Positions 17,049-26,870 of a DNA stretch of 53,965 nucleotides are shown here, in pieces (within the stretch, counting starts at the first letter, position 1; every line of letters begins with the position of its first letter). A program made the translations under genes and the position numbers. A model generated the notes under the pieces. That model was not told the DNA's origin. It was given only the letters and a program-made list of their open reading frames with translations, and ran no database searches. Origin of the DNA: Methanosphaera stadtmanae. GTDB lineage: Archaea; Methanobacteriota; Methanobacteria; Methanobacteriales; Methanobacteriaceae. Where the stretch lies: positions 1-53,965 of the forward strand of contig SUTR01000011.1 in NCBI GenBank assembly GCA_015062825.1, read 5' to 3'.

Positions 17049-17609
17049 CTATTCATTATCTTCAGCTACATCAGATGCTTCTGCTGCAGCTTTTGCAGCT
17101 TCTGCTTCCTGTTGTGCTTTTTCTCTCATTTCTCTGTTCTTTTGGATAATTGAATCATCAGTTAAGTACTGTGCTATTAATCTGATTTGCTGATCTGATA
17201 CTTCAGCTGGATCAACTAACATACTAGTAACATCTTTTTCACATTTGTTACCAACATCATTAGGATGTATAGTAGCAGCGACTCCAAATAAACCGAATAC
17301 AGGACAGAAATCATGACAGTGATAACAGTGTACACAATTGATTTCATCAATTTCAGGTATTGCGTTTTTAATTATACCTTCAGCTATTTCTACTGGTTCA
17401 ATTGGTTTCATTGTAATAGCACGTGTAGGACAGACATTCGCACATCCTCCACATCCAATACATTCAATTTCAGCAACTTTAGGTGAAGGTAAAACATTAC
17501 CATTTAAAGCATCATTACGTAATTGTAAATCAGTTACGCAATCGCTACCAAAGATCAATCTTTTAAGGTTAACAAATATACCGTTAACAAAAACTTTTCC
17601 TATACTCAT
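17049..17609 (-). CDS. ehbL: energy-converting hydrogenase B ferredoxin subunit
   Basis: This 186-residue protein has two [4Fe-4S] motifs, [12 protein letters not shown] and [12 protein letters not shown], the NuoI-like arrangement, which carries electrons between the small subunit and ferredoxin. A charged Ala/Glu-rich tail follows ([19 protein letters not shown]). Its start overlaps the ehbK stop by 4 bases (ATGA). Confidence 0.9.
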   Translation of the reverse strand: MSIGKVFVNGIFVNLKRLIFGSDCVTDLQLRNDALNGNVLPSPKVAEIECIGCGGCANVCPTRAITMKPIEPVEIAEGIIKNAIPEIDEINCVHCYHCHDFCPVFGLFGVAATIHPNDVGNKCEKDVTSMLVDPAEVSDQQIRLIAQYLTDDSIIQKNREMREKAQQEAEAAKAAAEASDVAEDNE

Positions 17610-18964
17610 ATTGTTGCCTCGAAATCTCTTTGTATTTTGATTGCCCTAGCTGGACATGCTGTTTTACAAGCACCACAGTAGATACAATGATCATTGTTAA
17701 TACTTAAATTACCATCTTCATCTGGTGAGATAGCATTAAATACACATGCATCAACACATAATCCACAATTTATACATAAGTTATTGTTGATCATAGAATA
17801 ACCATTAGTTATTCTCATTTTCATTGGTGTTGTTTTAGGTATTGCATTTACTGGACAATGCATAGCACATTTTTCACAGAGTACACATTCATCAAAGTTA
17901 ACTTTTACTTGACCATCTTCAATGGATAATGCACCTTTAGGACAAACTTCTACACATATACCACATTTAATACATTGTGGTTTAATTTCTCCATCCCATA
18001 CTGTGTTTGAGAATTTACGTGCACCATATTTACATTGAGGGATACATCCACCACAGGATACACAAAGTCCTTCAAGTGTAATTTTTGATTCTGGTACAAA
18101 TTGTAAGATTCCTTGAGGACATGCTGATACACAAGGTGCATGAGCATAATCTTCAGCACAGTGTTCTACTCCATTTTCATTGTTTCCTAATGAACAGTAG
18201 CCAACATCATATCTTAGTTTACCATCGATTAGTTGTAATCCATCATTTGGACATGCATCTGCACATAAGTTACAGTTCATACATGCAACCATCTTAGTAT
18301 CGTTTTCAACATCATATTCAGGATGTTTGATTTCGATTTCTAAGTGATTAGCTACAATTGCATCGTTTGGACATTCTATTAAACATTTGTAACATAATGC
18401 ACATTTAGTCATGTCTATATGATATTCTCCACCTTCTTCAATTGGTCCAATTGCATTTCTAGGACATACATCTATACAGGTATCACATTTTGTACATACT
18501 CCTGGTTCGATGTATGAGAATTTAATTGAATTAGAAGGACAGAAATAAGCACATCTACCACATTCAATACAATCTTCATGGTTAATAGTTATACTTCTTC
18601 TGCTAACTTCAGTATTTTCAATTGGTTCCGGTCTTGATGGTGGTGCCATCCTTGCACCAATTTTACATGCTGGTACACATACGCCACAGTTTGAACATAA
18701 TCCCATGATTTTTCCGTCTTTTATACGGATCATGTCAACTGGACATACTTTTGCACACATTCCACATAAGTTACATTTTGTTCTGTCTACTACATAACCA
18801 CCATATTTATTTTTAAATATAGCTTTGTTTGGACATACTTGTTCACATTTTCCACAGGTAATACAACTTTTCGCTTTTCCATCTTCCACTCTAATAGCAT
18901 CAGTAGGGCAAGCATCTACACAATCACCTGAGCCTTGACATTTACCTGGATTTGATAAAAACAT
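17606..18964 (-). CDS. ehbK: energy-converting hydrogenase B polyferredoxin
   Basis: This 452-residue protein is built from serial CxxCxxCxxxC motifs. I count about 14 Cys clusters, two of them with irregular spacing (the first, CQGSGDCVDACP, and the one ending CVSACP), so roughly 12-14 [4Fe-4S] centres are possible. It would pass electrons between the Ehb core and soluble ferredoxins or other partners. The unusual cluster count matches the polyferredoxin subunit known from Ehb operons. Confidence 0.93.
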   Translation of the reverse strand: MFLSNPGKCQGSGDCVDACPTDAIRVEDGKAKSCITCGKCEQVCPNKAIFKNKYGGYVVDRTKCNLCGMCAKVCPVDMIRIKDGKIMGLCSNCGVCVPACKIGARMAPPSRPEPIENTEVSRRSITINHEDCIECGRCAYFCPSNSIKFSYIEPGVCTKCDTCIDVCPRNAIGPIEEGGEYHIDMTKCALCYKCLIECPNDAIVANHLEIEIKHPEYDVENDTKMVACMNCNLCADACPNDGLQLIDGKLRYDVGYCSLGNNENGVEHCAEDYAHAPCVSACPQGILQFVPESKITLEGLCVSCGGCIPQCKYGARKFSNTVWDGEIKPQCIKCGICVEVCPKGALSIEDGQVKVNFDECVLCEKCAMHCPVNAIPKTTPMKMRITNGYSMINNNLCINCGLCVDACVFNAISPDEDGNLSINNDHCIYCGACKTACPARAIKIQRDFEATI

Positions 18965-18979
18965 TCTCTATTACCCCAC

Positions 18980-19273
18980 TTAAGCATTGCTTTTAGTTCC
19001 TAAAAGTCCTCTTCCTATTATTGCACCGATTATTGCCACTACAAATCCTGGAGCTAATTGTAAACCTTCATAATATGGGAAAGTTCCTAACCACCATGCG
19101 ACAATAATTCCACCTATAATTATTGCAATCCAAGAGGAAGTATTTAATTTAATTCCATTTGTTGGAGTTTTATGCATAATTACTCCTACTAGGAAACCTA
19201 TTATAAAACCAAATATTACTGGTCCTGTATATAACATACCAAATAATTGTGGTGCTATTGTATCTAAAACCAT
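18980..19273 (-). CDS. ehbJ: energy-converting hydrogenase B subunit J
   Basis: This 97-residue membrane protein has three hydrophobic segments (about 10-30, 48-66, 74-93). It has no recognised motif. The assignment as EhbJ comes from its place between the MnhB-like subunit and the polyferredoxin. Confidence 0.8.
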   Translation of the reverse strand: MVLDTIAPQLFGMLYTGPVIFGFIIGFLVGVIMHKTPTNGIKLNTSSWIAIIIGGIIVAWWLGTFPYYEGLQLAPGFVVAIIGAIIGRGLLGTKSNA

Positions 19274-19283
19274 AAAACTCCTC

Positions 19284-19769
19284 CTAGTCTATTTCCTCAT
19301 CATCTACATAATCTGCCTGGAATTTTGTTACACTGTAGAAAAGTATTACTAAAGTTGTTAAACCTATAAATACTTTTAAACCGATTGTTATGTTTAGGTA
19401 TGGAATTATTCCTGCATTTAAAGCATCTGGGAAATTGAATATAGCAGCAGTTCCTGCTGGTACTAAATTCATAAGGTTTGTTCCTACATTATATAGGAAT
19501 GATCCGCCAGTAAATAATCCTACTAAACCTAATAATATGTAACATAATGCTCCACAACTTTCAATTATAGACATTCTTTCGTGAGAAAGATTAAATGGAT
19601 TGTCTTTTAAGCCATATGTGAGGATACATAATATTGCTCCGGAAGCCATGATTGCTCCACCCTGGAAACCTCCTCCAGGTGTAATATGACCTCCAAGAAT
19701 TGTCATAGCCCCATAACCTATCATAATGAATGATAATGGATATGCGATTAATTTAAGAAGATCACTCAT
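19284..19769 (-). CDS. ehbI: energy-converting hydrogenase B subunit I (MrpB/MnhB-like)
   Basis: About 161 residues with four hydrophobic segments. GGHITPGGGFQGGAIMASG is the hallmark of the MrpB/MnhB antiporter subunit. I use ATG 19769, 7 bases after a GGAGG ribosome site, which gives an 8-base ATGAGTGA overlap with the ehbH stop. A TTG five codons upstream is less likely. Confidence 0.88.
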   Translation of the reverse strand: MSDLLKLIAYPLSFIMIGYGAMTILGGHITPGGGFQGGAIMASGAILCILTYGLKDNPFNLSHERMSIIESCGALCYILLGLVGLFTGGSFLYNVGTNLMNLVPAGTAAIFNFPDALNAGIIPYLNITIGLKVFIGLTTLVILFYSVTKFQADYVDDEEID

Positions 19770-20049
19770 CGTCGTCGCCTCCAAGATTTACTTTTCCTCT
19801 ACCGAATACAAGCATTGTAGTTACTACTGCACTTATAAGAATAAATGCTTCACCTAATGTATCGAATCCTCTGAAATCAAATACTATGTTAGTAACTAAG
19901 TTTGGTGCTATGTTTACTCCTAATCCCTGGTATATATAGTTTATACCTGGGAAAATCATATAACTGAAATTGTATATTGAGTTTAAGAATATAGCTGAAA
20001 ATGCAACTATTGAAAGTGCAAGTGCTACGTCTCTAATTGAAGATTTCAT
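19762..20049 (-). CDS. ehbH: energy-converting hydrogenase B subunit H (MbhE-like)
   Basis: This 95-residue membrane protein has two long hydrophobic segments and the segment FDFRGFDTLGEAFIL, found in MbhE/MrpA C-terminal-type subunits of ion-translocating hydrogenases. It ends in an acidic DDDE. It starts directly after the ehbG stop and overlaps ehbI. Confidence 0.85.
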   Translation of the reverse strand: MKSSIRDVALALSIVAFSAIFLNSIYNFSYMIFPGINYIYQGLGVNIAPNLVTNIVFDFRGFDTLGEAFILISAVVTTMLVFGRGKVNLGGDDDE

Positions 20050-20382
20050 CTACAATGCCCCCCAGTAAAATACTATTGCTATAATAGCTAAAGTTAACAC
20101 AGCATAAAACATCATATTATTTAAATCATCTGTGTGTTCTTTGTACAATTTAGGCATTAATGGTGTTCCATACATGAATAATAACATTAATCCAATTACT
20201 GCAATTATCATTAATGCAGGACTTACTAACCTGATTGTTAATGCTGCAATTAATAATGAAGCCATCAATACTATTTCTGCTGAGATGATTGATGAAGTTT
20301 GAGCTCCAGTTACTAATGTTTTCTCAGGATCTGCCCCAAATGTACTTTTTAAAATTTCTACAAGTTTATCGTACATATTCAT
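20050..20382 (-). CDS. ehbG: energy-converting hydrogenase B subunit G
   Basis: This 110-residue membrane protein has three hydrophobic segments (about 31-50, 52-70, 89-109). There is no distinct motif. The name follows the conserved order between the NuoN-like subunit and ehbH. Confidence 0.8.
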   Translation of the reverse strand: MNMYDKLVEILKSTFGADPEKTLVTGAQTSSIISAEIVLMASLLIAALTIRLVSPALMIIAVIGLMLLFMYGTPLMPKLYKEHTDDLNNMMFYAVLTLAIIAIVFYWGAL

Positions 20383-20394
20383 TTTATCACCACA

Positions 20395-21909
20395 TTATAA
20401 TGCCAAAGCAGCTAACGCCATGTATGCAAGTCTACTAGTTACTAAACTTGGGAATAATCCAATTACTAAACAGATTATTAAGAAGACAACCATTACAACC
20501 ATTGTTGTTTTTGGAACGTTTGCACTGGATACTTCTAAGTCATCAGGTTTAGGTCTGAGGAATATTGCATATGCCATTTTGAGGAATGCTAAGAATGTTA
20601 CAATACTTAATATAATCATAATTATTGCAAGTTCAGGAATTCCAGCTTGTAATGAAGCTTGAACTAACATATATTTACTTTGGAATACATTGAATGGAGG
20701 TACTCCAGCCATTGTAAGTCCTGCAAGTACTGTTAATAAAGCTGCTACAGGCATATCTTCAGCTAAACCACCAAGTTTACTAATTTTACTTGTTTTGGTT
20801 TTGTATAATACTAATCCAAATCCTATGAATAGGAATGAAGTTACTACTAATTCATTTACTGCTTGGAATAAACCAGCTGTTATACTGTATGCTGTACCTA
20901 ATGCGATACCTACTCCAATATAACCTAATTCTCCTACTGCTAAGTATGCTATGATACGTTTGTAATCATCTTGAACCATAGCCATACAGATACCTAATAT
21001 CATTGCGATAACAGATACTGCTAGCATTGCCATTTGTGTTGTTGGTAAGTAACCAAATATTCTTATTATAGCTAAACCTATGGTTATACAACCAATTACA
21101 GAGAATGATTGTAATATCATTGAACCACTAGGTAATCCTTTACTATAAATTTCTGATTTTATTGCGTTGAATGGTGGTAATCCTGTTGCATATAACCATC
21201 CATAAATTAACATAGCTGCTGCGAATAATAATACTGGGTTAAATGGATTTACTAATCCTGAGTGTATCATTACTACCATATCAGTCATGTTTACGTTACC
21301 AGTCATACCGAGTAATAATCCAATACCTAAGAGCATGAATGATCCACCGATTTCTCCAAGTAACATATATTTTAAACCAGTTTCATAGTTGCCTCTTACT
21401 CTTGATACAAGTATTAAACCTACTTGTACTAAAGCTGCAATTTCAAAGAATACATATAAGTTAAATATATCATCTGTTAATACAAATGCCATTAATGCTG
21501 CTGATAACATAAATAGCATGAATAAATATACACCAGATGTTTGTTTAGTTTCAGCAATTGCAATAAATACTGCACACATTGCAACTAAACCTAATATGAA
21601 TAATACAACTTGTTGTCCCGGACCAAATGCATATGTAATTGCTGGGTGGAAAATTTGAAGAACTGTTCCACTGATTATTGCATTTGATGCTTCAGGTAAT
21701 GTTGACATTAAGTTTCCTGCTGCTAAAGGTTGATATCCACCAAAGAAATGATTACCAAATGTTGCAACAAGAGGAACTATTGGTAAACAAATTGCAGCTA
21801 TCCATGCAATTATTTTAGTAACAGTTTCAGTACCATGTATTAAGTTTACTAATATTGCACAAATCATTGGAATAATAACCATTAAAGGAATAAATACTGT
21901 TCCATCCAT
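20395..21909 (-). CDS. ehbF: energy-converting hydrogenase B subunit F (antiporter/NuoN-like)
   Basis: This 504-residue protein with about 14 membrane segments belongs to the proton-conducting MrpD/NuoN/NuoL family. Helix-internal Glu and Lys residues expected for ion transfer are present: NLYVFFEIAAL near residue 150 with the coupling Glu, YMLLGEIGGS, and ATGLPPFNAIKSEIYSKG with a Lys. The repeat GVPPFNVFQSKYML appears about 180 residues later. It is the ion pump that lets Ehb drive ferredoxin reduction with H2 at the expense of the ion gradient. Confidence 0.93.
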   Translation of the reverse strand: MDGTVFIPLMVIIPMICAILVNLIHGTETVTKIIAWIAAICLPIVPLVATFGNHFFGGYQPLAAGNLMSTLPEASNAIISGTVLQIFHPAITYAFGPGQQVVLFILGLVAMCAVFIAIAETKQTSGVYLFMLFMLSAALMAFVLTDDIFNLYVFFEIAALVQVGLILVSRVRGNYETGLKYMLLGEIGGSFMLLGIGLLLGMTGNVNMTDMVVMIHSGLVNPFNPVLLFAAAMLIYGWLYATGLPPFNAIKSEIYSKGLPSGSMILQSFSVIGCITIGLAIIRIFGYLPTTQMAMLAVSVIAMILGICMAMVQDDYKRIIAYLAVGELGYIGVGIALGTAYSITAGLFQAVNELVVTSFLFIGFGLVLYKTKTSKISKLGGLAEDMPVAALLTVLAGLTMAGVPPFNVFQSKYMLVQASLQAGIPELAIIMIILSIVTFLAFLKMAYAIFLRPKPDDLEVSSANVPKTTMVVMVVFLIICLVIGLFPSLVTSRLAYMALAALAL

Positions 21910-21942
21910 TATAATTTACCCCCTTGAATTGTATTTTTAGTA

Positions 21943-22335
21943 CTATTCATTGTTATCCTCTCCAATTTTTTTATCGTTTAATAGAGCGGATGCACTGAGA
22001 GTTCCGTGTCTTTTATATAAAACTACAGAAAGTGCTAACATTACAGCAAGGGTACTTGCACCAATTACAATACTAGTTAATACTAGTGCAAATGGTAATG
22101 GATATGATGCTTGACCTAAGAAGTTTGTTACATTCATATCTTGTAATAAGATATATGTAATACCATTAGCTCTGTAACCTAATGAAATTAATAAAAGGTT
22201 TACACCATCACCTATAAATGCTGCTCCTATTATCTTCTTAACAACATTGTCTAAATAGACTAATGCTACTAAACCTATAATCATTAAAAGTGCTGCGGTT
22301 AGTAATGATCCACATTGAACTATACTGAATGACAT
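21943..22335 (-). CDS. ehbE: energy-converting hydrogenase B subunit E (MrpC/NuoK-like)
   Basis: This 130-residue protein has three membrane segments in the NuoK/MrpC pattern: GLVALVYLDNVVKKIIGAAFIGDGVNLLLISLG, then QASYPLPFALVLTSIVIGASTLAVML. A charged cytoplasmic tail ends in EDNNE. Its first base is also the last base of the ehbD stop, so translation is coupled. Confidence 0.88.
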   Translation of the reverse strand: MSFSIVQCGSLLTAALLMIIGLVALVYLDNVVKKIIGAAFIGDGVNLLLISLGYRANGITYILLQDMNVTNFLGQASYPLPFALVLTSIVIGASTLAVMLALSVVLYKRHGTLSASALLNDKKIGEDNNE

Positions 22336-22640
22336 TATGAATCACCTTCCCCTTCTTCAGATGTTACAGGTTCTTCTCTTGTTTTCAAAATTGTTAGAGC
22401 CACTAATGTTGGGACAATAGCTGCTCCTACTACAGCTTGTGTTAAAGCTACATCAGGTGCTAATAAAACTTGATATATTGCTGCTAACATAAAACCAGTT
22501 ATACTTGTGAGTACAGCCATTTTAAGTAAGTCTTTTTGCATTAAACAAACTATAGCTCCTAATATTGCCAATACATATAACACTACTGGTATAAATACAT
22601 TAACATCCATTAATGATACCAATAAATTTACGTCTGTCAT
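22335..22640 (-). CDS. ehbD: energy-converting hydrogenase B subunit D (MbhD/DUF4040-like)
   Basis: About 101 residues with three membrane segments. LLAPDVALTQAVVGAAIVPTLVAL is the conserved segment of the MbhD/MrpA C-terminal family. ATG 22640 follows a GGAGAG ribosome site and sits one base after the ehbC stop codon. An ATG further upstream would place 19 residues inside ehbC and is unlikely. Confidence 0.85.
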   Translation of the reverse strand: MTDVNLLVSLMDVNVFIPVVLYVLAILGAIVCLMQKDLLKMAVLTSITGFMLAAIYQVLLAPDVALTQAVVGAAIVPTLVALTILKTREEPVTSEEGEGDS

Positions 22641-22641
22641 A

Positions 22642-22947
22642 TTAATGCTCTCCTTGTTCTCCATGGAAATGTCCACTAGCAATAGCATGTGTTGCAAATG
22701 GTGCTAATATGAAGTATACTACTCCTAAAGCTGCCTGTCCAAGTAATATTAATACTAAAACACTTACCATATCAACAACACCTAATATTTCTAATCTACC
22801 AAATATTGAATATTGTAAGTCATCATCAGTGTTTGATAATAATCCTTTTGCAGTAATCAATACAAGTATACCACATATAATGAAAATGATACCTAAGATT
22901 ATTGACAAAGGATCACCCAATGTTACTGCAAATTCTATACTTGCCAT
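22642..22947 (-). CDS. ehbC: energy-converting hydrogenase B subunit C (MrpG-like)
   Basis: This 101-residue protein has three membrane segments in the MrpG pattern. The last reads QAALGVVYFILAPFATHAIASGHFHGE, with a His-containing end. It starts at the last base of the ehbB stop, so the two are coupled. Confidence 0.85.
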   Translation of the reverse strand: MASIEFAVTLGDPLSIILGIIFIICGILVLITAKGLLSNTDDDLQYSIFGRLEILGVVDMVSVLVLILLGQAALGVVYFILAPFATHAIASGHFHGEQGEH

Positions 22948-23213
22948 TATAAATCGCCTCCTGCTAATACATAAGCTGCTGCTATAGTACCTACAGGGCT
23001 TAATACTATTAATGCAAATGCTATGTCTTTACAGAATCCAACACCAGTTAAAGTAGTTACCATAGTTAACACAACTGCTGCTGCAATTGTAAAACCTGCA
23101 ACTCCAGCTAAAGCTGAACCGGTAGTTTTCCTTGCTGCTATTTTTACATTAGCAAACATGTAAACAACAAAACATAACATGAGGAACAATTCAGATATCG
23201 TTAAAAAATCCAT
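22947..23213 (-). CDS. ehbB: energy-converting hydrogenase B subunit B (MrpF-like)
   Basis: This 88-residue protein has three membrane segments, with DIAFALIVLSPVGTIAAAYVL near the end, as in MrpF-type subunits (conserved Asp in the third helix region). It lies 15 bp after ehbA and contacts ehbC. Confidence 0.85.
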   Translation of the reverse strand: MDFLTISELFLMLCFVVYMFANVKIAARKTTGSALAGVAGFTIAAAVVLTMVTTLTGVGFCKDIAFALIVLSPVGTIAAAYVLAGGDL

Positions 23214-23228
23214 CTCATCACCCTATGT

Positions 23229-23540
23229 TTATTCTAACATTTTTTTAATTGTTGGCTCAAGTGGTATGATATCTTTTGTTGAACGAGGTGTAATAGCTGA
23301 TACAGTTAAAACTCCAGCATCTTGATCCATACCTATTGTAATAGTACCAGGTGTTAATGTGATAGTATTAGATAGGATTGCAAGAGATACAGGTCTTTTA
23401 AGATCAGGTTTAATCTCATAGACAACAGGATCCACATCACCCTTGAGACAGCACATACTTGTATCAAGTACTGCTTTAATTATTTCGACTACTAGTCGTA
23501 TGAAAAATTCGATTCCATAGACTATTCTACTTAAAAACAT
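23229..23540 (-). CDS. ehbA: energy-converting hydrogenase B subunit A (MrpE-like)
   Basis: This 103-residue protein is the first gene of the ehb operon. It resembles MrpE/MnhE: an N-terminal membrane segment, then KPDLKRPVSLAILSNTITLTPGTITIGMD, whose SNxITLTPGT core is the family's hallmark. The upstream leader holds a hairpin (23569-23584) and a TATA box (minus strand, about 23636-23644). Confidence 0.9.
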   Translation of the reverse strand: MFLSRIVYGIEFFIRLVVEIIKAVLDTSMCCLKGDVDPVVYEIKPDLKRPVSLAILSNTITLTPGTITIGMDQDAGVLTVSAITPRSTKDIIPLEPTIKKMLE

Positions 23541-23568
23541 AAATTAAACTCCGTTTTTATTTAGAACT

Positions 23569-23644
23569 TCTCTATTACTAGAGATTCCTAATTACCTTAT
23601 TTATCTGATAACTAGGCAAACCCCCTGTTCAAAGGTTTATAAAA
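23569..23644 (-). promoter_or_regulatory. ehb operon promoter and leader hairpin
   Basis: On the minus strand a TATA box (TTTTATAAA, 23636-23644) predicts a start near 23612 and a leader of about 70 bases. Within the leader a 6-bp stem with a GTAA loop (TCTCTA-GTAA-TAGAGA, minus sense) occupies 23569-23584. A regulatory role is unproven. Confidence 0.5.
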
Positions 23645-23813
23645 TGTTTAACCATATGTAATTCCTATGATTGAACATCTATCTTATATAATCGTTGTAA
23701 TTAGCTATAAAAACTCCATACTTAAAAAAGAAAAACTTCAAAATTCAAGTATATAGTATAATTATTTATTTATAAAACAAGTATATTTAACATTTATGAA
23801 AAAAAGTTTAGGC

Positions 23814-24539
23814 TTACGTAAAAATAGGTGTAAAATTGTTAATGAAAGACCCATAATTACATAAAGTGTATACGGATGCCAATAACCATAGAATAATTAA
23901 AATCCAAGCAATATTAGAATGAAATTTACTGTCATTAAATGGCTGTAAAAATGACACCCCAGAAGGTGTAAATAAGTCCAATATAATATGACTCAAGGCA
24001 CCTAAAAAGAACATTAAAAATACACTAAGCCAATTGATTGAAAGATAATCTATAGGAAACAAATACAAGTATACTAATAATACAGCAAGATACAGTATAT
24101 AATATCTCCTACTTATAATGAAGTATCCAATAATCGCCATTATAACAAATATGTAAACCACAGTAGGAATGGATATGCCCAGATTCAATGACAACCTCAT
24201 AAACACTGGAATAAATCCCATAATCATCAACAGAAATACATATGACAATATGGTAATTCCAAGGATTGTATGGGTAAATCCTCTATGCTTAGATATATAA
24301 AATATAATAGCAAGACCAACCAACAGCAGAGCTGAAATATTCAATCCATCAACAAAAAACAAAAAGACAGATAAAATTACACCCCATATTAACATAGTTC
24401 CGACTTTGTTAATGTTATTATCATGATCCATATCAGGAATTGATGCCCCAAGCAATGCAAAAAACAAATAAAATATCCCAGGAGCAAAGGGCAATGCAAA
24501 AATCAAACCACCAATTGCATGATTTCTATAGTTAGACAT
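23814..24539 (-). CDS. YdjM/DUF457-like membrane metal-dependent hydrolase
   Basis: About 241 residues with roughly seven membrane segments. The motifs IPDMDHD, HRGFTHTILG (about residues 84-93) and GALSHIILDLFTPSG are the PDxDH, HRGxTHS and SHxLLDxxTxxG set of the YdjM (DUF457) family, whose conserved His/Asp residues suggest a metal-bound membrane hydrolase of unknown substrate. ATG 24539 is better than the ATG four codons upstream, because GGTGA lies between them as a ribosome site. The next gene upstream ends 25 bp before this start. Confidence 0.8.
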   Translation of the reverse strand: MSNYRNHAIGGLIFALPFAPGIFYLFFALLGASIPDMDHDNNINKVGTMLIWGVILSVFLFFVDGLNISALLLVGLAIIFYISKHRGFTHTILGITILSYVFLLMIMGFIPVFMRLSLNLGISIPTVVYIFVIMAIIGYFIISRRYYILYLAVLLVYLYLFPIDYLSINWLSVFLMFFLGALSHIILDLFTPSGVSFLQPFNDSKFHSNIAWILIILWLLASVYTLCNYGSFINNFTPIFT

Positions 24540-24564
24540 TACTATCACCATCTATTTTGAAAAA

Positions 24565-25308
24565 TTATTTTTTAATTATATCATAAAATTCAAGAAAGCT
24601 CATTATCTGATTATATGAAAAATCCACCGATTCCTTTGTAACCTTACCATTGATACATGCAGCCTCACATGTTACTGATGCTATACCCCGGAGATTTGAT
24701 TCATCTTCAACAGCACCATTTAATATACTTCCGGCATTGCCAATAGGAAATAGCTTTGAAGAAGTCCTCTGACATATATACCTGGCTGCAAAATAACTAT
24801 TTTTTTGTGGCCGAAAAGAACAGAACACACTATTAATACCAGGAGTTAACGATGGATCAGTTGAATGACAATCACATAAACCTTTAGCATCAACACTCAC
24901 TGCATAATCAACCATATCCTTAGTAGGACCATTATTAAAGGCATTCCTATTCATATCCTCACCCTTATATTCACGAGTATTGCGACTTGTAGATGCAGGT
25001 ATTAAAAATGGTATAATGTGAAGACGATGATTCAAACGTATCTGTTCATGATAAATATTCCCAATCAATCTAAGCAATGCAACCTGAGAGGCAAGTTCAT
25101 TGCCATGAACACCACCAACCAATACAAAATCATCACCATCAGTCATTGTGGTATATACTATAGAACCATTCCTAGTATTCTCAACCACATCCAACATATC
25201 CTTATCCCTATACAATCCATTGTTTATTAAATAACGGTTAAGATTATTATTTGCCAATACTCTTGAAGCAGTCCCGGTATTGATATTAGTTAATTCAAAT
25301 TTATCCAT
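24565..25308 (-). CDS. aspartoacylase/succinylglutamate desuccinylase-like zinc hydrolase (DUF2119-like)
   Basis: This 247-residue protein carries the M14-type zinc site of the AstE/ASPA family: GGVHGNE (His and Glu ligands) near residue 66, NRNAF after it, DCHSTDP as the third-ligand region near residue 147, and TCEAACINGK as the catalytic Glu region near residue 217. These enzymes cleave amide bonds of N-acyl amino acids, but the archaeal substrate is unknown. My link to DUF2119 is from memory. Confidence 0.75.
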   Translation of the reverse strand: MDKFELTNINTGTASRVLANNNLNRYLINNGLYRDKDMLDVVENTRNGSIVYTTMTDGDDFVLVGGVHGNELASQVALLRLIGNIYHEQIRLNHRLHIIPFLIPASTSRNTREYKGEDMNRNAFNNGPTKDMVDYAVSVDAKGLCDCHSTDPSLTPGINSVFCSFRPQKNSYFAARYICQRTSSKLFPIGNAGSILNGAVEDESNLRGIASVTCEAACINGKVTKESVDFSYNQIMSFLEFYDIIKK

Positions 25309-25556
25309 ATTAAAAGCCTAAATAATTTCTATATACAAATATGTAATATATAATATATATTATTTAATAAAATGAAGATGATAAAAAAATGATTTCCTAA
25401 AATACAAGTAAGGATAATTTTCAAAAGACAACACCTTATAAAACATAGAATATATTAGAAATCAATTAGATATATTAATATATACTAAATGAAAATTCAA
25501 GATATTCATAGATTCATAATACTATCTAAGATAACAATAATAAAGAAGGTGAAAAA

Positions 25557-26741
25557 ATGGAAAAAGTAGTATTAGCATTTAGTGGTGGACTTGACACCTC
25601 AGTATGCGTAAAATTATTACAAGAAAAATATGATATGGAAGTAATAACTGCATGTGTTGATGTTGGTCAACCTGAAGATGAAATCAAAAAACCTGAATTA
25701 GCAGCAGAAAAAATAGGAACAGATAAACATTATACCATAGATGCAAAAGAAGAATTTGCAAAAGATTATGCATTCAGATGTATCAAAACAAATGCATTAT
25801 ATGAGGGATATCCATTAAGCACTGCATTTGCAAGACCACTTATTGCAAAAAAAATAGTTGAAATTGCAGAAAAGGAAAATGCAACAACAATTGCACATGG
25901 ATGTACCGGTAAAGGAAATGACCAGTTCAGATTTGAAGCTACCATAAGAGCAGAATCCGACGTAAATATAGTGGCACCAGTAAGAGACTATAACCTTACA
26001 AGAACTGAAGAACAGGATTATGCAAGAGAACATGGAATACCATTACCATCAGAAAAAATCTACAGTATAGATGAAAACCTCTGGGGAAGATCAATCGAAG
26101 GTGGATTACTGGAAGATCCTACAGTTGAAGCACCAGAAGACATATATGAATGGACCAAATCAATAGATGATGCACCTGAAGAAGCACAAGTTATAAAAAT
26201 AGAATTTGTAAAAGGTGAACCTGTAAAAATTGATGGTGAAGAACTCTCACCAGTAGATTTAATTAGAAAAGCTAATGAAATTGCAGGAGAACATGGTGTT
26301 GGTAGAATTGATATGATAGAAGACAGAATAATTGGTCTTAAATCCAGAGAAAACTATGAAACACCAGGTGCAATACTATTAATTACTGCTCATGCAGCAC
26401 TTGAAAAACTAGTATTCAGTAGAGAAGAAATTAAATTTGCTGAAAACATCAGCCAAAAATATGCAGAATTAGTATATGATGGTTATTGGAATGAACCGTT
26501 AAGAGAAGATCTTGATATTGTAAATGATCATATGCAAGAAAGAGTAACCGGATGGGTAGAAGTAAGATTACATAAAGGTTCATTAAAAGTAATCACAAAA
26601 CAATCACCATATTCATTACATAACTTAGATTCCGTATCCTTTGAAGATAAAGAAATAATTGATCAAAGAGAAATGATTGGTATGGTCAAATACCATGATA
26701 TTCAAGGTGCTGAATATTTCAAAGTGAATAAAAAAGAATAA
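25557..26741 (+). CDS. argG: argininosuccinate synthase
   Basis: This 394-residue enzyme ligates citrulline and aspartate with ATP in arginine synthesis. The PP-loop is [10 protein letters not shown] (residues 7-16). The citrulline/aspartate-binding stretches [15 protein letters not shown] and EDNLWGRS-like ([12 protein letters not shown]) are intact, and the length is normal. A ribosome site (AAGGTGA) precedes ATG 25557. Possible upstream TATA boxes lie in the A/T-rich 25440-25490 stretch. It stands alone. Confidence 0.95.
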   Translation: MEKVVLAFSGGLDTSVCVKLLQEKYDMEVITACVDVGQPEDEIKKPELAAEKIGTDKHYTIDAKEEFAKDYAFRCIKTNALYEGYPLSTAFARPLIAKKIVEIAEKENATTIAHGCTGKGNDQFRFEATIRAESDVNIVAPVRDYNLTRTEEQDYAREHGIPLPSEKIYSIDENLWGRSIEGGLLEDPTVEAPEDIYEWTKSIDDAPEEAQVIKIEFVKGEPVKIDGEELSPVDLIRKANEIAGEHGVGRIDMIEDRIIGLKSRENYETPGAILLITAHAALEKLVFSREEIKFAENISQKYAELVYDGYWNEPLREDLDIVNDHMQERVTGWVEVRLHKGSLKVITKQSPYSLHNLDSVSFEDKEIIDQREMIGMVKYHDIQGAEYFKVNKKE

Positions 26742-26870
26742 AATATTAAGAAGAATAAATTTTATTCCCCCTAATTTCCCTTTTATTTTTGAAATACATT
26801 TATATTATTTTAAAATAGAAAAGATATGAACAATATATTTATAAGAATATATCATTTATCTATAAATTTA

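Noticed and set aside
23591-23604. DtxR-type operator near the ehb promoter (TTCCTAATTACC)
   Set aside because: It resembles only one half of the feoA palindrome and has no inverted partner.
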